A DNA stretch of 64,000 bases. It comes from Clarkia xantiana subsp. parviflora. Its lineage: Eukaryota; Streptophyta; Magnoliopsida; Myrtales; Onagraceae. A model generated the notes under the pieces. It saw only the letters and a list, made by a program, of their open reading frames with translations. It was not told the origin of the DNA and did not search any database. Position 1 is the first letter of the stretch, and the number at the start of each line of letters is the position of its first letter. Made by a program: the position numbers and the translations under genes. The stretch covers positions 7,626,001 through 7,690,000 of the forward strand of contig JAPTYO010000017.1 of the NCBI GenBank assembly GCA_036873135.1. Reading direction: 5' to 3'. Below are positions 1 through 10,579 of this stretch, one piece after another.

Positions 1-484
1 CTGAGGTAACTCCTTCCTTTATATAGGGGAGGGGTTACCTCAGTTACCTGTTGGGATAACTGCCGCATTCCGCTTATCTCGTCCAGTAACCCACGTTCCG
101 TCTTTTTCGGTCACTTCCCCACTATGTTGATAGTGGGCGTATTTCTCGGCCTCGTGCTCTGGTGGCAAGTCCCGACGGAACTCGGGGACTCCAAAGTTAT
201 CTCCTTTGGTCACCGCTCGGGGCCCCTCGTCATTGGGACAGGGCCAATCTTCTCAGGGATTCAATATCGGGGCCTACTCAAAGGCATATCGTCGGGGCCT
301 ACTCAAAGGCATATCATCGGGGCCTACTCAAAGGCATATCATCGGGAGCGTTCAGCTCATATATCGGGACCGACCTTGTCGTGACCCCTCGTATTGGTCT
401 TCTAAGCCTCGTTTGGGGTCAAGTGGGCCTACTTCGCCGTTTAGTCGTCGTTAATGGGCCTAACGGCTATATCAAAACCCATCA
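1..484 (-). mobile_element. LTR fragment, Tat-type Gypsy (cut by window edge)
   Basis: The first 484 bases match the part of element A's LTR that runs from the TATA region to its outer end (about 780-1354), including the repeated clauses built on ggggcctactcaaaggc. The fragment ends in CCCATCA, the complement of the TGATGGG that starts LTRs of this family, and then passes into unrelated sequence. The rest of the LTR lies left of the window, so it could be the 5' LTR of a minus-strand element extending leftward, or a solo LTR. The 110 bases 485-594 show nothing recognisable. Confidence 0.75.
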
Positions 485-594
485 ATTCCTACGACTTTCT
501 TTTTATTCGTACTTTATGTAACCTACTTATGTATGGGTTGGTTTGTGTGGTGTGTTTTAATAATATTTATTCGTGAGAAATTATTAGTTAGACC

Positions 595-1354
595 TGTTGG
601 ATCACGGGCGAAGCTCCGTTACGTCCTTGACGGAATGCTCTGGACTCCTGGGCTCCGCGTAATCCTGCAAAAGGGGATGACCTGGGTGGTGACCCAGAAT
701 CCCTCTCTGATGCTTAAATGAGTATACAATCAATGGGGTGGCAGCAGTATTCTAAGTGCGTATTAGAGAGTATCATTTTCTGGGGTAACTTCCTCCTTTA
801 TATAGAAGGAGGAGTTGCCCAGTTACCTGTGACCATGCTTGGCCGTTGTGCCCATGATTCCGTGTATCTCGCCACGATTCCGTATATCTCGGTTGGGATT
901 CCATATATCTCGCCCCACGCTCCGCGTATCTTACCTGTACTCCGCGTATCTCGGGCACGCCCTGCGTATCTCGGGGGATTTATCTTTATCTCTAACCGTC
1001 CCCCCCTACTTTATCTAGTAGGCGGGCTTCTCGGTCTTTATCCTCTGATCGCAAGTCCCGACTCCTGTCGGAGACTCCAGAGTTGTCTCATTCTAGATCA
1101 CCACCCAGGACCTTCAGTCTCTACGGGACAGGTCCAGCCTCTACGGGGCTTTATTATCGGGGCCTTTACTAAGGCATATCGGGGCCTACTCAGAGGCTTC
1201 TCATCGGGACCATCTAGCTCATGTGTCGGGGCCTCTATCGTCGGGACCCTTAATGCTGGGCCTATGGGCCCTCCAGGTCTTTCACGAGGCCCACTGGACC
1301 TATTCGCCGTCCACTGGCTGTTAACGGGGCTACCGATTACATCGGAACCCATCA
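595..1354 (-). repeat. Element A 3' LTR
   Basis: On the plus strand it begins TGTTGGATCACGG and ends CCCATCA. On the element's own strand that is an LTR starting TGATGGG and ending CCAACA, the same ends as element B. A TATA-like CTATATAAAG lies near 794-805 (minus). Confidence 0.9.
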
Positions 1355-1387
1355 TTTGCCCCCAAGACATGGGGGACTTTTAGTTCA
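1355..1387 (-). other. Element A polypurine-tract region
   Basis: Read on the minus strand, this stretch contains TCTTGGGGGCAAA directly before the LTR start TGATGGG. That is the expected place and composition for the primer of plus-strand DNA synthesis. Element B has the matching TCTTGGAGGCAAA at 43274-43286. Confidence 0.7.
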
Positions 1388-1579
1388 TCATGTCTTTCAG
1401 TTCAGATCTTCTGACCTCTTTGTCGGAGGCTTTTGTCTTTATACCTCACAATACCGCCGTCGGGGGCTTTTACCTTTGCATTCTTGATACCTCAGTCAGA
1501 GGCTTTTGTCTTCATCTTTACTTAGCTTGATTGTAGTTTTCCGAATAAACCTAACATTCCTTTCAATGGCTGATTTCAG
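1385..1579 (+). other. Leader or intron of the antisense remnant
   Basis: Unique sequence between the 3' LTR and the remnant exon, T-rich towards its right end and finishing in a splice-acceptor-like tract. By analogy with element B it would be the leader and first intron of the antisense gene. No open frame was recognised. Confidence 0.35.
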
Positions 1580-1671
1580 ATAGTGGATCTGGTTTCGAGG
1601 GAAGGAAGCCTTCTGCCACCAACTCCGTGGACCCAACTCCTGTTGATGCCGCCAATAAGGACCAAGCTTAA
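1580..1671 (+). pseudogene. Gutted antisense gene of element A
   Basis: After a good 3' splice site (tttcag at 1574-1579) an open frame of about 30 codons runs to a TAA at 1669-1671. Its first codons read DSGSGFEGRKP, matching the DSGSSSEGRKP that starts exon 2 of the antisense gene in element B. Its last codons read VDAANKDQA, matching the NAADKDQA that ends B's protein. Everything between, about 700 residues in B, is absent. It is therefore an internally deleted copy that kept both ends. No first exon equivalent to B's is clear. This is inference from motif matching by eye. Confidence 0.7.
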
Positions 1672-1885
1672 TGCTCTGTATTTTTAGTCCTTGTAATTTT
1701 TCTCATTGTCTTCTTTATCCTTTGTATCGGACCCCTTTGGCCTTCGAGCCTTTATATAAGTAGTTTCTTTTCATCTGTTTTGGTCTCGATAATCATTTGC
1801 ACTTATCTAAAGCGGCTTTAAACTCGTTACTCAGAACGTTCCGATGCATCATTTGAGATGACTTCATACGTGCTTCCGACGCTTG

Positions 1886-2065
1886 ACTCGGGACTTCACC
1901 ATTTAAGGCTTCTCGTCCAATCGGGACTTCACCACTTAAGGCTTCTCGTCCAAAATCGGGACTTCACCACTTAAGGCTTCTCGTCCAAAATCGGGACTTC
2001 ACCACTTAAGGTTTCTCGTCCAAAATCGGGACTTCACCACTTAAGGTTTCTCGTCGCCACCTTTC
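1886..2065. repeat. Tandem array, 33-35 bp unit, element A
   Basis: About five copies of a unit built on ggacttcaccacttaaggc followed by ttctcgtccaaaatc. On the element strand the core is CCTTAAGTGGTG, which also recurs in the arrays of element B. Non-coding; lies between integrase and the antisense remnant. The stretch 1672-1885 before it shows no gene. Confidence 0.9.
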
Positions 2066-2089
2066 AAGGCCATTTTTCACACCCTTTGG

Positions 2090-2540
2090 GGCTTTTGTCG
2101 CGCCAACTCTGACGGTTTCAATCGTACCCTTTAAGGGCTTTTATCGCGTCTTTGTCAGACGACTTTCGCGGACCTGTTAAGGCTTTTCATACCCGTTAGG
2201 GCTTTTGGCCGCATCATATGGACGACTTACGCGGACCTACTAAGGCTTTTTCGTACCCGTTAAGGCTTTTGGCCGCATCATATAGACGAATTACGCGGAC
2301 CTGCTAAGGCTTTTTCGTACCCGTTAAGGCTTTTGGCCGCATCATATAGACGACTTACGCGGACCCATTAGGGCCTTTTCGTACCTAGGCTTTTGGTTGC
2401 ATCATATAGAGGACTTACATGTACCCCGTAGGGCTTTTGTCCATACCTGTTAAGGCTTTTGGCCGCATCATATAGACGACTTACGCATACCTCGGAAGGC
2501 TTTTATCGTACCTCGGAAGGCTTTTGTCGCGTCCTTCAGG
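2090..2540. repeat. Tandem array, about 64 bp unit, element A
   Basis: Five to six imperfect copies of a unit containing aaggcttttggccgcatcat and agacgacttacgcggacc. It follows the 33-35 bp array and precedes the end of integrase. No open frame of note. Confidence 0.85.
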
Positions 2541-2675
2541 ACGTCTTACTAACATTTAGAATAAATCTAAAAGCAATTTGATCGGAAGCAACTTCTTTTA
2601 TTCATAAATAACTCAAAATAGGCTTACATCGGATCTTATTGATAGACAATTTGCGCCCTTCGCGGCGGCTTAATA

Positions 2676-4047
2676 TCAAACATGATACTTCTTCAAGTGT
2701 TCGCCACTGAAGGAATGCTTCAACGTCTTGCCATCAAGGTCCTCTAGCTTGTATGCATTGGATGCTGGCATCCCTACGATCTTGTAAGGTCCCTCCCATT
2801 TTGGCGATAGCTTGTTGATCCGATCTTGATGAACGAACTCGTTCCTCCGCCAGACAAGTTCTCCAACGAAGAATTGTCGGGACCTGACACGCCGATTGTA
2901 ATATCGGGCTGTTGCTAGACGCATTCGGGCTTGGACTTCATCAGCCTTCCATCTTTTCTCCTCGAGTAAGTCTAAGTCTAGACGTCTCATTTCTTCGTTT
3001 GTCAGGGGTTCGTAATATTTCGCGCGATGGGACGCCACCGCTATCTCCACGGGAGCGACTGCCTCCGGGCCATAGACCAGGCCAAACGGAGTTTCCCCCG
3101 TTGATTGCTTGGGTGTTGTTCTCACAGCCCACAACACGTTTTCGAGCTCATCTAGCCAATGGCCCTGCAAGGCGTAGACTCTCTTCTTCAAGCCATCCAT
3201 CACGATCTTGTTGGCTGATTCCACTTGGCCATTGGTTTGAGCGTGGCGGACTGAAGCGGTCCGATGTTCGATGTTCAACTCCTCCAGGTACTCCTTCAAC
3301 TGAGCCCCATTGAACGGAGGGCTGTTGTCGCTGATCAACACTCGAGGAACCCCATACCGGGATACGATCTGAGTTTGAAGGAACTTGAGGATCTGCTGCC
3401 CCGTAGTCTTGGCCAATGCCTTAGCCTCTATCCATTTTGAGAAGTAATCGATGGCCATGAGCAAATACTTGCACTGACCTTTCGCCTGGGGAAGAGGTCC
3501 CACCAAGTCAATCCCCCATTGCGCGAAGGGCCATGCACTCCTGATGGGCATTAAGTCCGCGGCGGGAGCCACGATATTTGGAGCGTACCTCTGGCATGTA
3601 TCACAGGATCGGACCATTGCTGTCGCCTCCTTGTTCATCGAAGGCCAATAGTAGCCCAAATTCAGCGCCTTCCTCACAAGAGATCGAGCCCCTTCGTGAC
3701 AGGCCGCGACTCCCTCGTGTAGCTCTCTCAGGATCCGATTCGTGTCAGGTTCCGCCACGCATTTTAGGAAAGGCTTTACATACCCTTTTTTGTATAACTG
3801 GTTGTCCACCATCGCGTAGTTGTCCGCAATCTGACGCAACCTGACAGCTGCCACCTCGTCATCGGGGAGTGCCCCCGTAGTCAGGTATGTGACCATCGGG
3901 GTCATCCAAGTGGGCTTCTCTTCTTCCTCCGATCCTGTCTCAATAGCACAGATCTCCGCTGGATCAACGTTTGAGATAATCACCTTCTCTAGGAAATGCA
4001 CCTTCCGATTCTCCTCGGGGGCCACTCCCAGAGCAAACTTGCTTAAG
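2676..4047 (-). CDS. Integrase portion of element A polyprotein
   Basis: An open frame of about 457 codons from the nested insertion point to the stop. It holds the zinc-binding HHCC module (numbering from the codon at 4025: H103, H110, C141, C144) and the DDE core with D173 in GIDLVGPL, D233 in ISDNS and E269 in QVESANK. All three catalytic residues are kept. It ends in the usual GPYKIV-type C-terminal domain with no chromodomain. It would insert element DNA into the chromosome. It is cut off from RT and RNase H by element C, which entered at 4048-4052. Apart from that the frame is open, so only the insertion disables it. Confidence 0.9.
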
Positions 4048-4052
4048 GCATC
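4048..4052. repeat. Target-site duplication of element C (left)
   Basis: GCATC directly precedes the LTR start TGTTAAG and is repeated at 14785-14789 directly after the other LTR. Joining the two flanks restores an unbroken RNase H-to-integrase frame of element A. Confidence 0.95.
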
Positions 4053-4993
4053 TGTTAAGTTATGGGATCTAGGTCAACGGAGTGTCGGCTTTGATCCCAC
4101 TCCTTACGGGGGATGTGTATGATCCTGTCTTCTCGGGTTGTCTTGCCTCTGTCTATGTCCTTCTTCCTTTCCTTCTTCCCTTGGTTCCTTCTCTTCTTCT
4201 CTCCCTTTGTCCTGCAAAAGGGGCAGTACCAGACACGGAGGAGGGGGGGGTGGTGCCTGGTGAACCCTCTCCGATGCCTAAGTCAGAACTATATTTCTAG
4301 AGAGATAAAGCTAGAGAGATGTCAGAGCTAAATTGTTCAAATGGCCAAGATGTTCAAATGAGTTGTGAAGATGGGGTATTTATAGGCAACGGTGTCATTA
4401 AGGTGGCTTAATGACATCGTTAGCCCCTAAATACAATTAATTAACCTTTAAGCGTATAATTAAGACTTTAGGATTCGGATGAGGCAGGCGGAGTGGACCG
4501 AGCATGGGCGTCTGAAAGGGGTGCCGGGACCCTTGGGGGGGGAGAAATCCGACCCCCAAGGGTAGGGGTTGGGTGAGGACACCCAACCCCTCCTAGGGAG
4601 GGTGGGGTTGGCCAACCCCATCCCTCCTAGGAAAGATCGGGTTGGCCGACCCGATCTCCCCTAGGGGAGATCGGGTTGGCCAACCCGATCTCTCCTAGGA
4701 GAGATCGGGTTGGCTGACCCGATCTCTCCTAGGAGAGATCGTGTTGGCCAACCCGATCTCCCCTAGGGGAGATCGGGTCGGCTGACCCGATTTCCCCTAG
4801 GGGAGGTCGGGTGTGGCCACCCAACCTCACCTAGGTGAGTTCGCCTCTGTCGGACGGGCGCTTCGGCCCCGTCCGAGCCGTCGATGTTCTCGCGAAGTGT
4901 CCGGGTTGAAGTTTCGATTCGCAATCATAAATGGGACGATAAAAATACAACGGTTTGGAAGTCAACGGGTTCAAATTGGGCGTATATCCATCA
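4053..4993 (-). repeat. Element C 3' LTR
   Basis: 941 bases, TGTTAAG...CCATCA on the plus strand (TGATGG...TTAACA on the element strand). It is 35 bases longer than the partner LTR because it carries one more palindromic repeat unit. Confidence 0.95.
4535..4840. repeat. Palindromic tandem array inside element C 3' LTR
   Basis: A run of about eight units of 35-36 bp. Each reads roughly ggagatcgggttggcc, aacccgatctcc, cctagg. Every unit is self-complementary around GGCC, and the junctions between units are self-complementary around CCTAGG. The array can therefore fold into alternating hairpins in DNA or RNA. Confidence 0.9.
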
Positions 4994-6625
4994 CATGCCC
5001 CCGAGTCAACCAATGGCCTAACCCTTGATTGACTCTATTTTAGGATGGTATGACACGCGCAATTTGAAACCGGGATTTTACCTTCTTTGTCTGAATGCCT
5101 GCTTACCCATGGATGCGTGCCTCTGACTCTGCCCCCTGTCTAATGAGATAGAGGAATTGTAAACGTCAGAGTAGCACAGACGTGTGCCTAGGCATACGTC
5201 CGTCTGAGGCGGGAGTAATAAACTTATCTCTGCTACAGGTGTATACTCAAAAAATACAAACTTGCACAGGGATGTGATACGAATGCAACTAAATAACTTA
5301 CGCTTCAATTTCGTGCCGGGATTCCATCTAAGTAAGGAGAAATTTTAATTTTGGCCAAAAACTTTCCTAAGTATGAAATACTCAAAAATAAAACTATCTT
5401 GATAATTCTTCTAAGTATGGGAATATACTTAGCTATAGGTGAAAGGGATAAAAATAATGGTTTTTCCTTGGCCCTTAGATTTTATTTAAGGCTAGATGGA
5501 TGGTGATGATTAAAACCCCTAAGAAACCCTATCATCCTTTTAACATAGAAAGGAGTTAGAAAAATACCTCAAAGAATCACCATAGCCACCATCTTCTCAC
5601 TTCACTAACCCTTGGAGAGCAAGAAAAGTTTTGAGAGCACCCCCAAGGTTAGGGCCGGCCAGAATTCCGGTGAGGGACACGAAATTCCGGCCAGCAATTC
5701 CGGCGATAGGAGGTGTGGCTGAGGACGACGGCACAGCCCCAGGCGGACGGCGACGTGGAGGCGGGACGGACCGGCAGACCAGGGCGACGTCGAGGCTGCT
5801 GCTGACGGAGGTGGAACCTGGTCCGGCATTGGCGGTCGACGGCGACGTGACTTCCGGCGGCTGACGGACGAAGGCGACGCGGTACGGGCTTGGTCGACGG
5901 AGGGCGGCGACCAGACGAGCAGCGGCGTCGGGAGGCTTCGACGGCGAGGTTACCTCCGACGACGGCAGCGCTAGCTTCGGCCAGAGTAGTCGACGGCGGG
6001 ACAGGGAGCTCCGGCGTGTTCTGGAGCCATCTCCGGCGACGGGGAGACGGCCGGGAACGACTCCGGCGACGGCGGGATTAGAACTCCGGCGAGGGGCTGA
6101 TTTCAATCGGCTTCGAAATTCGAATTCCGGACCCGTTTACCACATCCAGTCGGGTTTTCCGAAGGTCCGTTCTTTTCCTTTCCATTACCGCGTAAAACGT
6201 TGATTTTTGAATCGTTGATATTTGATTGCCGATGCTTGATTGCCGATGCTTGATTGCCGAAATTTGATTGAATGTGGGATTGCCGTAGATAGCCGTTGGT
6301 AGTTGTGGATTTTGGGAAAAATGTTTGTCGGTTGTCCGGATATGGTTTCTTGTCCGATTGGGCTATCCCGGTCTTGAATTTGATGTCGTACCGCCGTTGG
6401 TGTGTTAATCTTTGTTGGAGGGTATAATGGTAATTTTTTCCAAAACCCGACCTTAGGCTTGGATAAAACTATTTGACTCGGTTGTTGTGGTTGGTTGAGT
6501 GTCGGGGTATTTCCGGATCCTCGGAAATTTCTCTTATCTTGATATTCGTCGTGTCGTGGCAGGTACTATACTCCTGGTGGTGTCCACGTACGCAGACTCT
6601 TCAGAGACGCCGTATTCTCCGAAGG
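4994..6625 (+). other. Putative promoter and leader of the antisense gene, element C
   Basis: Sequence between the 3' LTR and the antisense gene. Its left end, read on the minus strand, is the polypurine tract (GACTCGGGGGCATG next to the LTR). From about 5640 to 6110 it becomes sharply GC-rich with repeated TCCGGCGA-like words, then turns T-rich. Open frames here are low-complexity and not convincing. Position and composition suggest a 5' leader with an intron for the plus-strand gene that follows; this is inference. Confidence 0.45.
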
Positions 6626-9021
6626 ATGAGTGAGTTCCTTTTTCTCTTCCTTTTCGGTTGCGTTACTTCCTTTCCTATTGCTAGCTTAGTATCGTGACCT
6701 TCATTGGGGTGTTAGTCGAAATTTGATTCGTGCTTTGGGGTTTCTTGCTATCTTTGCCTTAGGTCTTGCTATTCTGTCAGAGAACCATATCACTAGGTCC
6801 GATTACAACGAACATGTCACCCTAGGAGATATCAGTCCCCTAGATGAGCCTCTGTATCCTTTTCTCCCCTCCTTGGGGAATACTCGCGGGACGGCGACGG
6901 AGCCTCCTATAGGGAAGGTCGCCGTGTACCCCTCTCAGATCCGATTCGGGCTGAGACTGCCTTACTGTGACGAGCTTATAGAGTTGAGCAGGTTTTTCAG
7001 GATTTCTCCTGTGAACCTTGCCCCCAGTGCCCTCCGCGTCTGGGTGGGCTTCCGGGTATTGTGCCATTGGTACTCCTGGAAGTACTCTCTCGTTCTATTC
7101 CGATGTTTCTATCGGTTCCAGTACCGGACGAGGGTGGGGTTTGCGAGTTTCGTAACTCGCCATCCGACCTTCAAAGATCCCCGATTCTCTGATTTCGGGT
7201 TGAGTGGGGTCGAGTGGGATACCTCTCTCCGTTTTGTGACCCAGATTGACAATTCGGCCAGTCACTGGGCTAAGCACTACTTCTTCATTACGGACCGATA
7301 CGTCACTTGGTCGGTCCTGAATGAGGATCGGTCCGATGGTTGGCCTGCTTTTGGAGAGTTCTCTTCGGATGATTTGAAGACTATGAAGATCATTCACGAG
7401 AGCAACAGGACCCGGTCTTACTGCCCCGTGTCTTTAATAACTGAGACGGATCTTTACGAGGCCGGGATCAGTCTGACTCCTGACTCCGGGGGTTCGGTAT
7501 GTCACTTGGTCTTTCCATCTTTATTTACCTTCTGCTCTTCCTTTGTAGGTTGGTTTCATGGAAAAACCTATAACATGCAGGGAGCCCCTGTTGATCTGAG
7601 CAAGAGGAAGGCTCCTTCTAGTTCTGCTTTGAAGAAATCCCCTCTGCCTGGGAAGAAGGCTGGGGCCTCTGGTATGCTTTCTCCTATTTGCTTCTTTATG
7701 ATGTAACTTATGTTTTCCTTATCTTGTTTTTCTTACCTTGCTAGTGCGCTCCCCCTTGGTGACTTAGAGGGTCGTCTCCGTTGGCAGAGATTCTGGACCT
7801 TCCAAGTCCAAGCCGCGGCGATCTGATTCTGAGGCCGGGGCCTCGGCTGCTAAGAGGAAGAAGGCTGTGGATCCTGCTTCGCCTACTGCTCGTCCTCCGA
7901 CCCTATCTCGTGATAAGGAGATGGTGGTCGAAGAGGTGCCTTCCCTGGCTGACAAAGGGAAGCGACCTGCTGGTGGTGGTTCCCCTGCCCCCCAGCCGAG
8001 GGCACGGTCCTCAGGTATGATCTCTACCTTGTGCTGATCCTTGTATGTTTATACTCTCCTTTGACTTATTTTGCTTGTGTAGGTGGGCCTCCGACTTTAA
8101 GTCGGAAGGATTTCGCACGGCTCACTGATGAAGATGTTATTGGGTCTGAGTGGACTCCCTTCGCTGGTCTGAAGGAGTTCCACCTCGATAGCACTTCCTC
8201 TTTGCGGACTCCTGAGGTTGGTGTCCGCGTACTCCGCGGTGCCGTTCCCCCTGGGGATCGTGTTGCTCCGCCCAAGTCTCCTGGGGAGACTCGGCGCTTT
8301 GTTCAAGGGGTACTTTCTCGTTATGCACCTGTAAGTTGTTCTTTGCTTTCCTCTTATTTCTTTCATAATGTCTATCTTTCGGTTATTCATCCCTTGTTTG
8401 AATTGTTAGGGCATATCTGACATGGTGAACATGTCCTCGCTCGTGCTCGAGTTATCTGACGAGAGGAAGACCCTTGAGGACAGCCAGGTTTCTCTCAAGG
8501 CGGAGGTCGCCACTGCTGCCGAGAAGGCGCGTATATCTGATTTGAGGCTGCAGGAGCTCCAGGACCAGGTGTCCTTGCTTGAGACCACTGTGGGCAGTTT
8601 GCGCCGGGAAGCTGAGGTTGCCGCGTCTGTCCATTCTGAGGAGTTGCGGAGGTTGGAGACTAAGTGTCGGGCGGAGGAGAGGGCTGTCGCGGTATCTGAG
8701 TACAAGGCCTCCTCTGCCTTCACCGCCGACTATAGCACGCGTCTCACCCAGGAGATGAACCAGTTCGGTGAGTATCTGGTTGATCACATATACCGGATTG
8801 ATCCTCAGTTCCCGTTTGGTGACCTTGGTGACTTTGGGCCATATGCCACTGGCTACGCGACTGTTCTGATGGGCCAGGCTGCTGTTGCAGACGAGGCTGC
8901 CCTAGCCCAGGTGGATGCTACACCTGTGGAGATTGGTACCTCAGATTCCTCTTCCTCATCTATTTCCGCTGGCGGTTCAGCTTCAGGGGGTGAGGGTGAC
9001 TCCCCCGAGGGTTCTGACTGA
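6626..9021 (+). CDS. Spliced antisense gene of element C (gypsy-associated accessory protein)
   Basis: A multi-exon gene antisense to the element's gag. Likely exons are ATGA at 6626-6629, 6781 to about 7491-7500, about 7549-7671, about 7768-8014, 8083-8330 and 8410-9021. The last two junctions (gtatga...gtgtag and gtaagt...tgttag) keep frame exactly; the middle two boundaries are uncertain, and one join does not keep frame as I placed it. The second exon has a conserved block (RFGLRLPYC, ALRVW..FRVLC, HYFFI, DLYEAGISL) shared with element B's antisense gene. The middle is basic and Pro/Ser-rich. The last exon is a long coiled coil ending in a Ser/Gly/Glu-rich tail. From memory the conserved block resembles the plant family labelled putative gypsy-type transposon domain. 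Function unknown. Confidence 0.75.
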
Positions 9022-9485
9022 CTTGTTTATCTCATACTATCCTTGTATATAATTACACTTCTTCTCCCATTGCATGGGTTGAGTGTCCTTTGAGATTGTG
9101 ATGGTGTTTGTTGTTACTTTCCTTTGCCGCATTATGTTGTTGACTACGTGGTTTGTTTGCCTTTACATTAGTGCTTCTCATGCTTTTGTATATATCTCTT
9201 CTCATGATGGCTCCCTATGCCTTGTGTATGGCTCTTTGGGTATGGACTCTTTACTTGGTGTGTTTCCTTTACTTATCCTTCTTTCGTGTTTTCCTTCATG
9301 TCTTACCTGCCATTTCATAAAGAAAAAACATTACTTGTTCTTCACATTACTTTACTTAGAAATTTCTTTCTCATGTTACCCTTCCGAGCATGGTATCCTT
9401 CTAAGCATGGTACCCTTCTAAACATGGTATCCTTTTAAACATGGTGTGATGATCTCTTCTGATACCCCTTACACGGTATACGTTG
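9022..9485. other. T-rich 3' flank of the antisense gene
   Basis: Follows the antisense stop. T-rich, with three copies of catggtatccttctaa-like words near 9390-9440. Probably the 3' untranslated region of the antisense transcript. No gene seen; the 112-codon frame at 9083-9421 is low-complexity Phe/Leu/Ser. Confidence 0.4.
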
Positions 9486-9835
9486 TACTGTTAGACCAAA
9501 GATACGCTCTTGGTGGGCGTCGAAATCTTTTCACGAGACAGGCTCTCGGACGGCACTTAACGTTTCACAGGATAGGCTCCCGGAGGGCACAGGTTAGTCC
9601 ACCGATACCTTCTTGACGGGTGTCAAACTGTTCACGAGACAGGCTCTCGGACGGCACTTAACGTTTCGCAGGATAGGCTCCCGGAGGGCACAGGTTAGTC
9701 CACCGATACCTTCTTGACGGGTGTCAAACTGTTCACGAGACAGGCTCTCGGACGGCACTTAACGTTTCGCAGGATAGGCTCCCGGAGGGCTCAGGTTAGA
9801 CCAAAGATACGCTCCTGGTGGGCGTCGAACTGGTA
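9486..9835. repeat. Tandem array, 101 bp unit, element C
   Basis: Three copies spaced exactly 101 bases (tcacgagaca at 9531, 9632 and 9733), each containing ggctctcggacggcacttaa and aggataggctcccggagggc. Confidence 0.9.
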
Positions 9836-10320
9836 GTTTGAAATCTACCTCAAGATACGCTCTTGGGGGCGTCGAACTGGTAGTGTTTTTTCTACCTCAA
9901 GATACGCTCTTGGGGGCGTCGAATCTGGTAGGTTGCAAATCTACCTCAAGATACGCTCCTGGGGGCGTCGAATTCGTAGTTTTTGGAAACCACTCTCAAG
10001 ATACGCTCTTGGTGCGTCGAAGTCGTAGTGTAATAACTACTCTCAAGATACGCTCTTGGGGGCGTCGAAGGTTGTAGTATGAACACTACTCTCAAGATAC
10101 GCTCTTGGGGGCGTCGAAGTTCGTAGTTTTTGGAAACCACTCTCAAGATACGCTCTTGGTGCGTCGAAGGTCGTAGTATAATAACTACTCTCAAGATACG
10201 CTCTTGGGGGCGTCGAAGGTCGTAGTATGAACACTACTCTCAAGATACGCTCTTGGGGGCGTCGAATGTCGTAGTACGAAGACTACTCTCAAGATACGCT
10301 CTTGGGGGCGTCGAAGGTTG
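9836..10320. repeat. Tandem array, 47-50 bp unit, element C
   Basis: About ten copies of a unit with the fixed core tcaagatacgctcttggggg followed by cgtcga and a variable spacer around gtagt. Frames read across it on either strand are repeat artefacts. The stretch 10321-10579 to the ORF end holds nothing recognised. Confidence 0.9.
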
Positions 10321-10579
10321 TTGACTTGAAGTCATATCTGTGTAAGGATAACTTGGTGATTGTAACATCACATTCACTGGTAAATACTTTTGAATAACTA
10401 CTACTCTCTTAGGAGCATTCATGTTTTTGTACACTCGGGATGCCTTGGTGCACCAAGACATCCTTTGTAGGAAATCGAAGATAGTTGTAGAGTTGGAGTA
10501 ACTTCGTGAGTTCTCCTTCTCAAGAGTTGTTTTTTGAAAAGCTTGTAAAGCTAAAACATGCGAAATGCTAGATATGAAA

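Noticed and set aside
5597..6106. 169-codon minus-strand frame in the GC-rich part of element C
   Set aside because: Low-complexity Pro/Ser/Arg/Ala composition, no domain; explained by GC-rich leader sequence lacking stop codons.
9946..10461. Short frames with repeated PRAYLES words
   Set aside because: Direct translations of the 47-50 bp array in element C.
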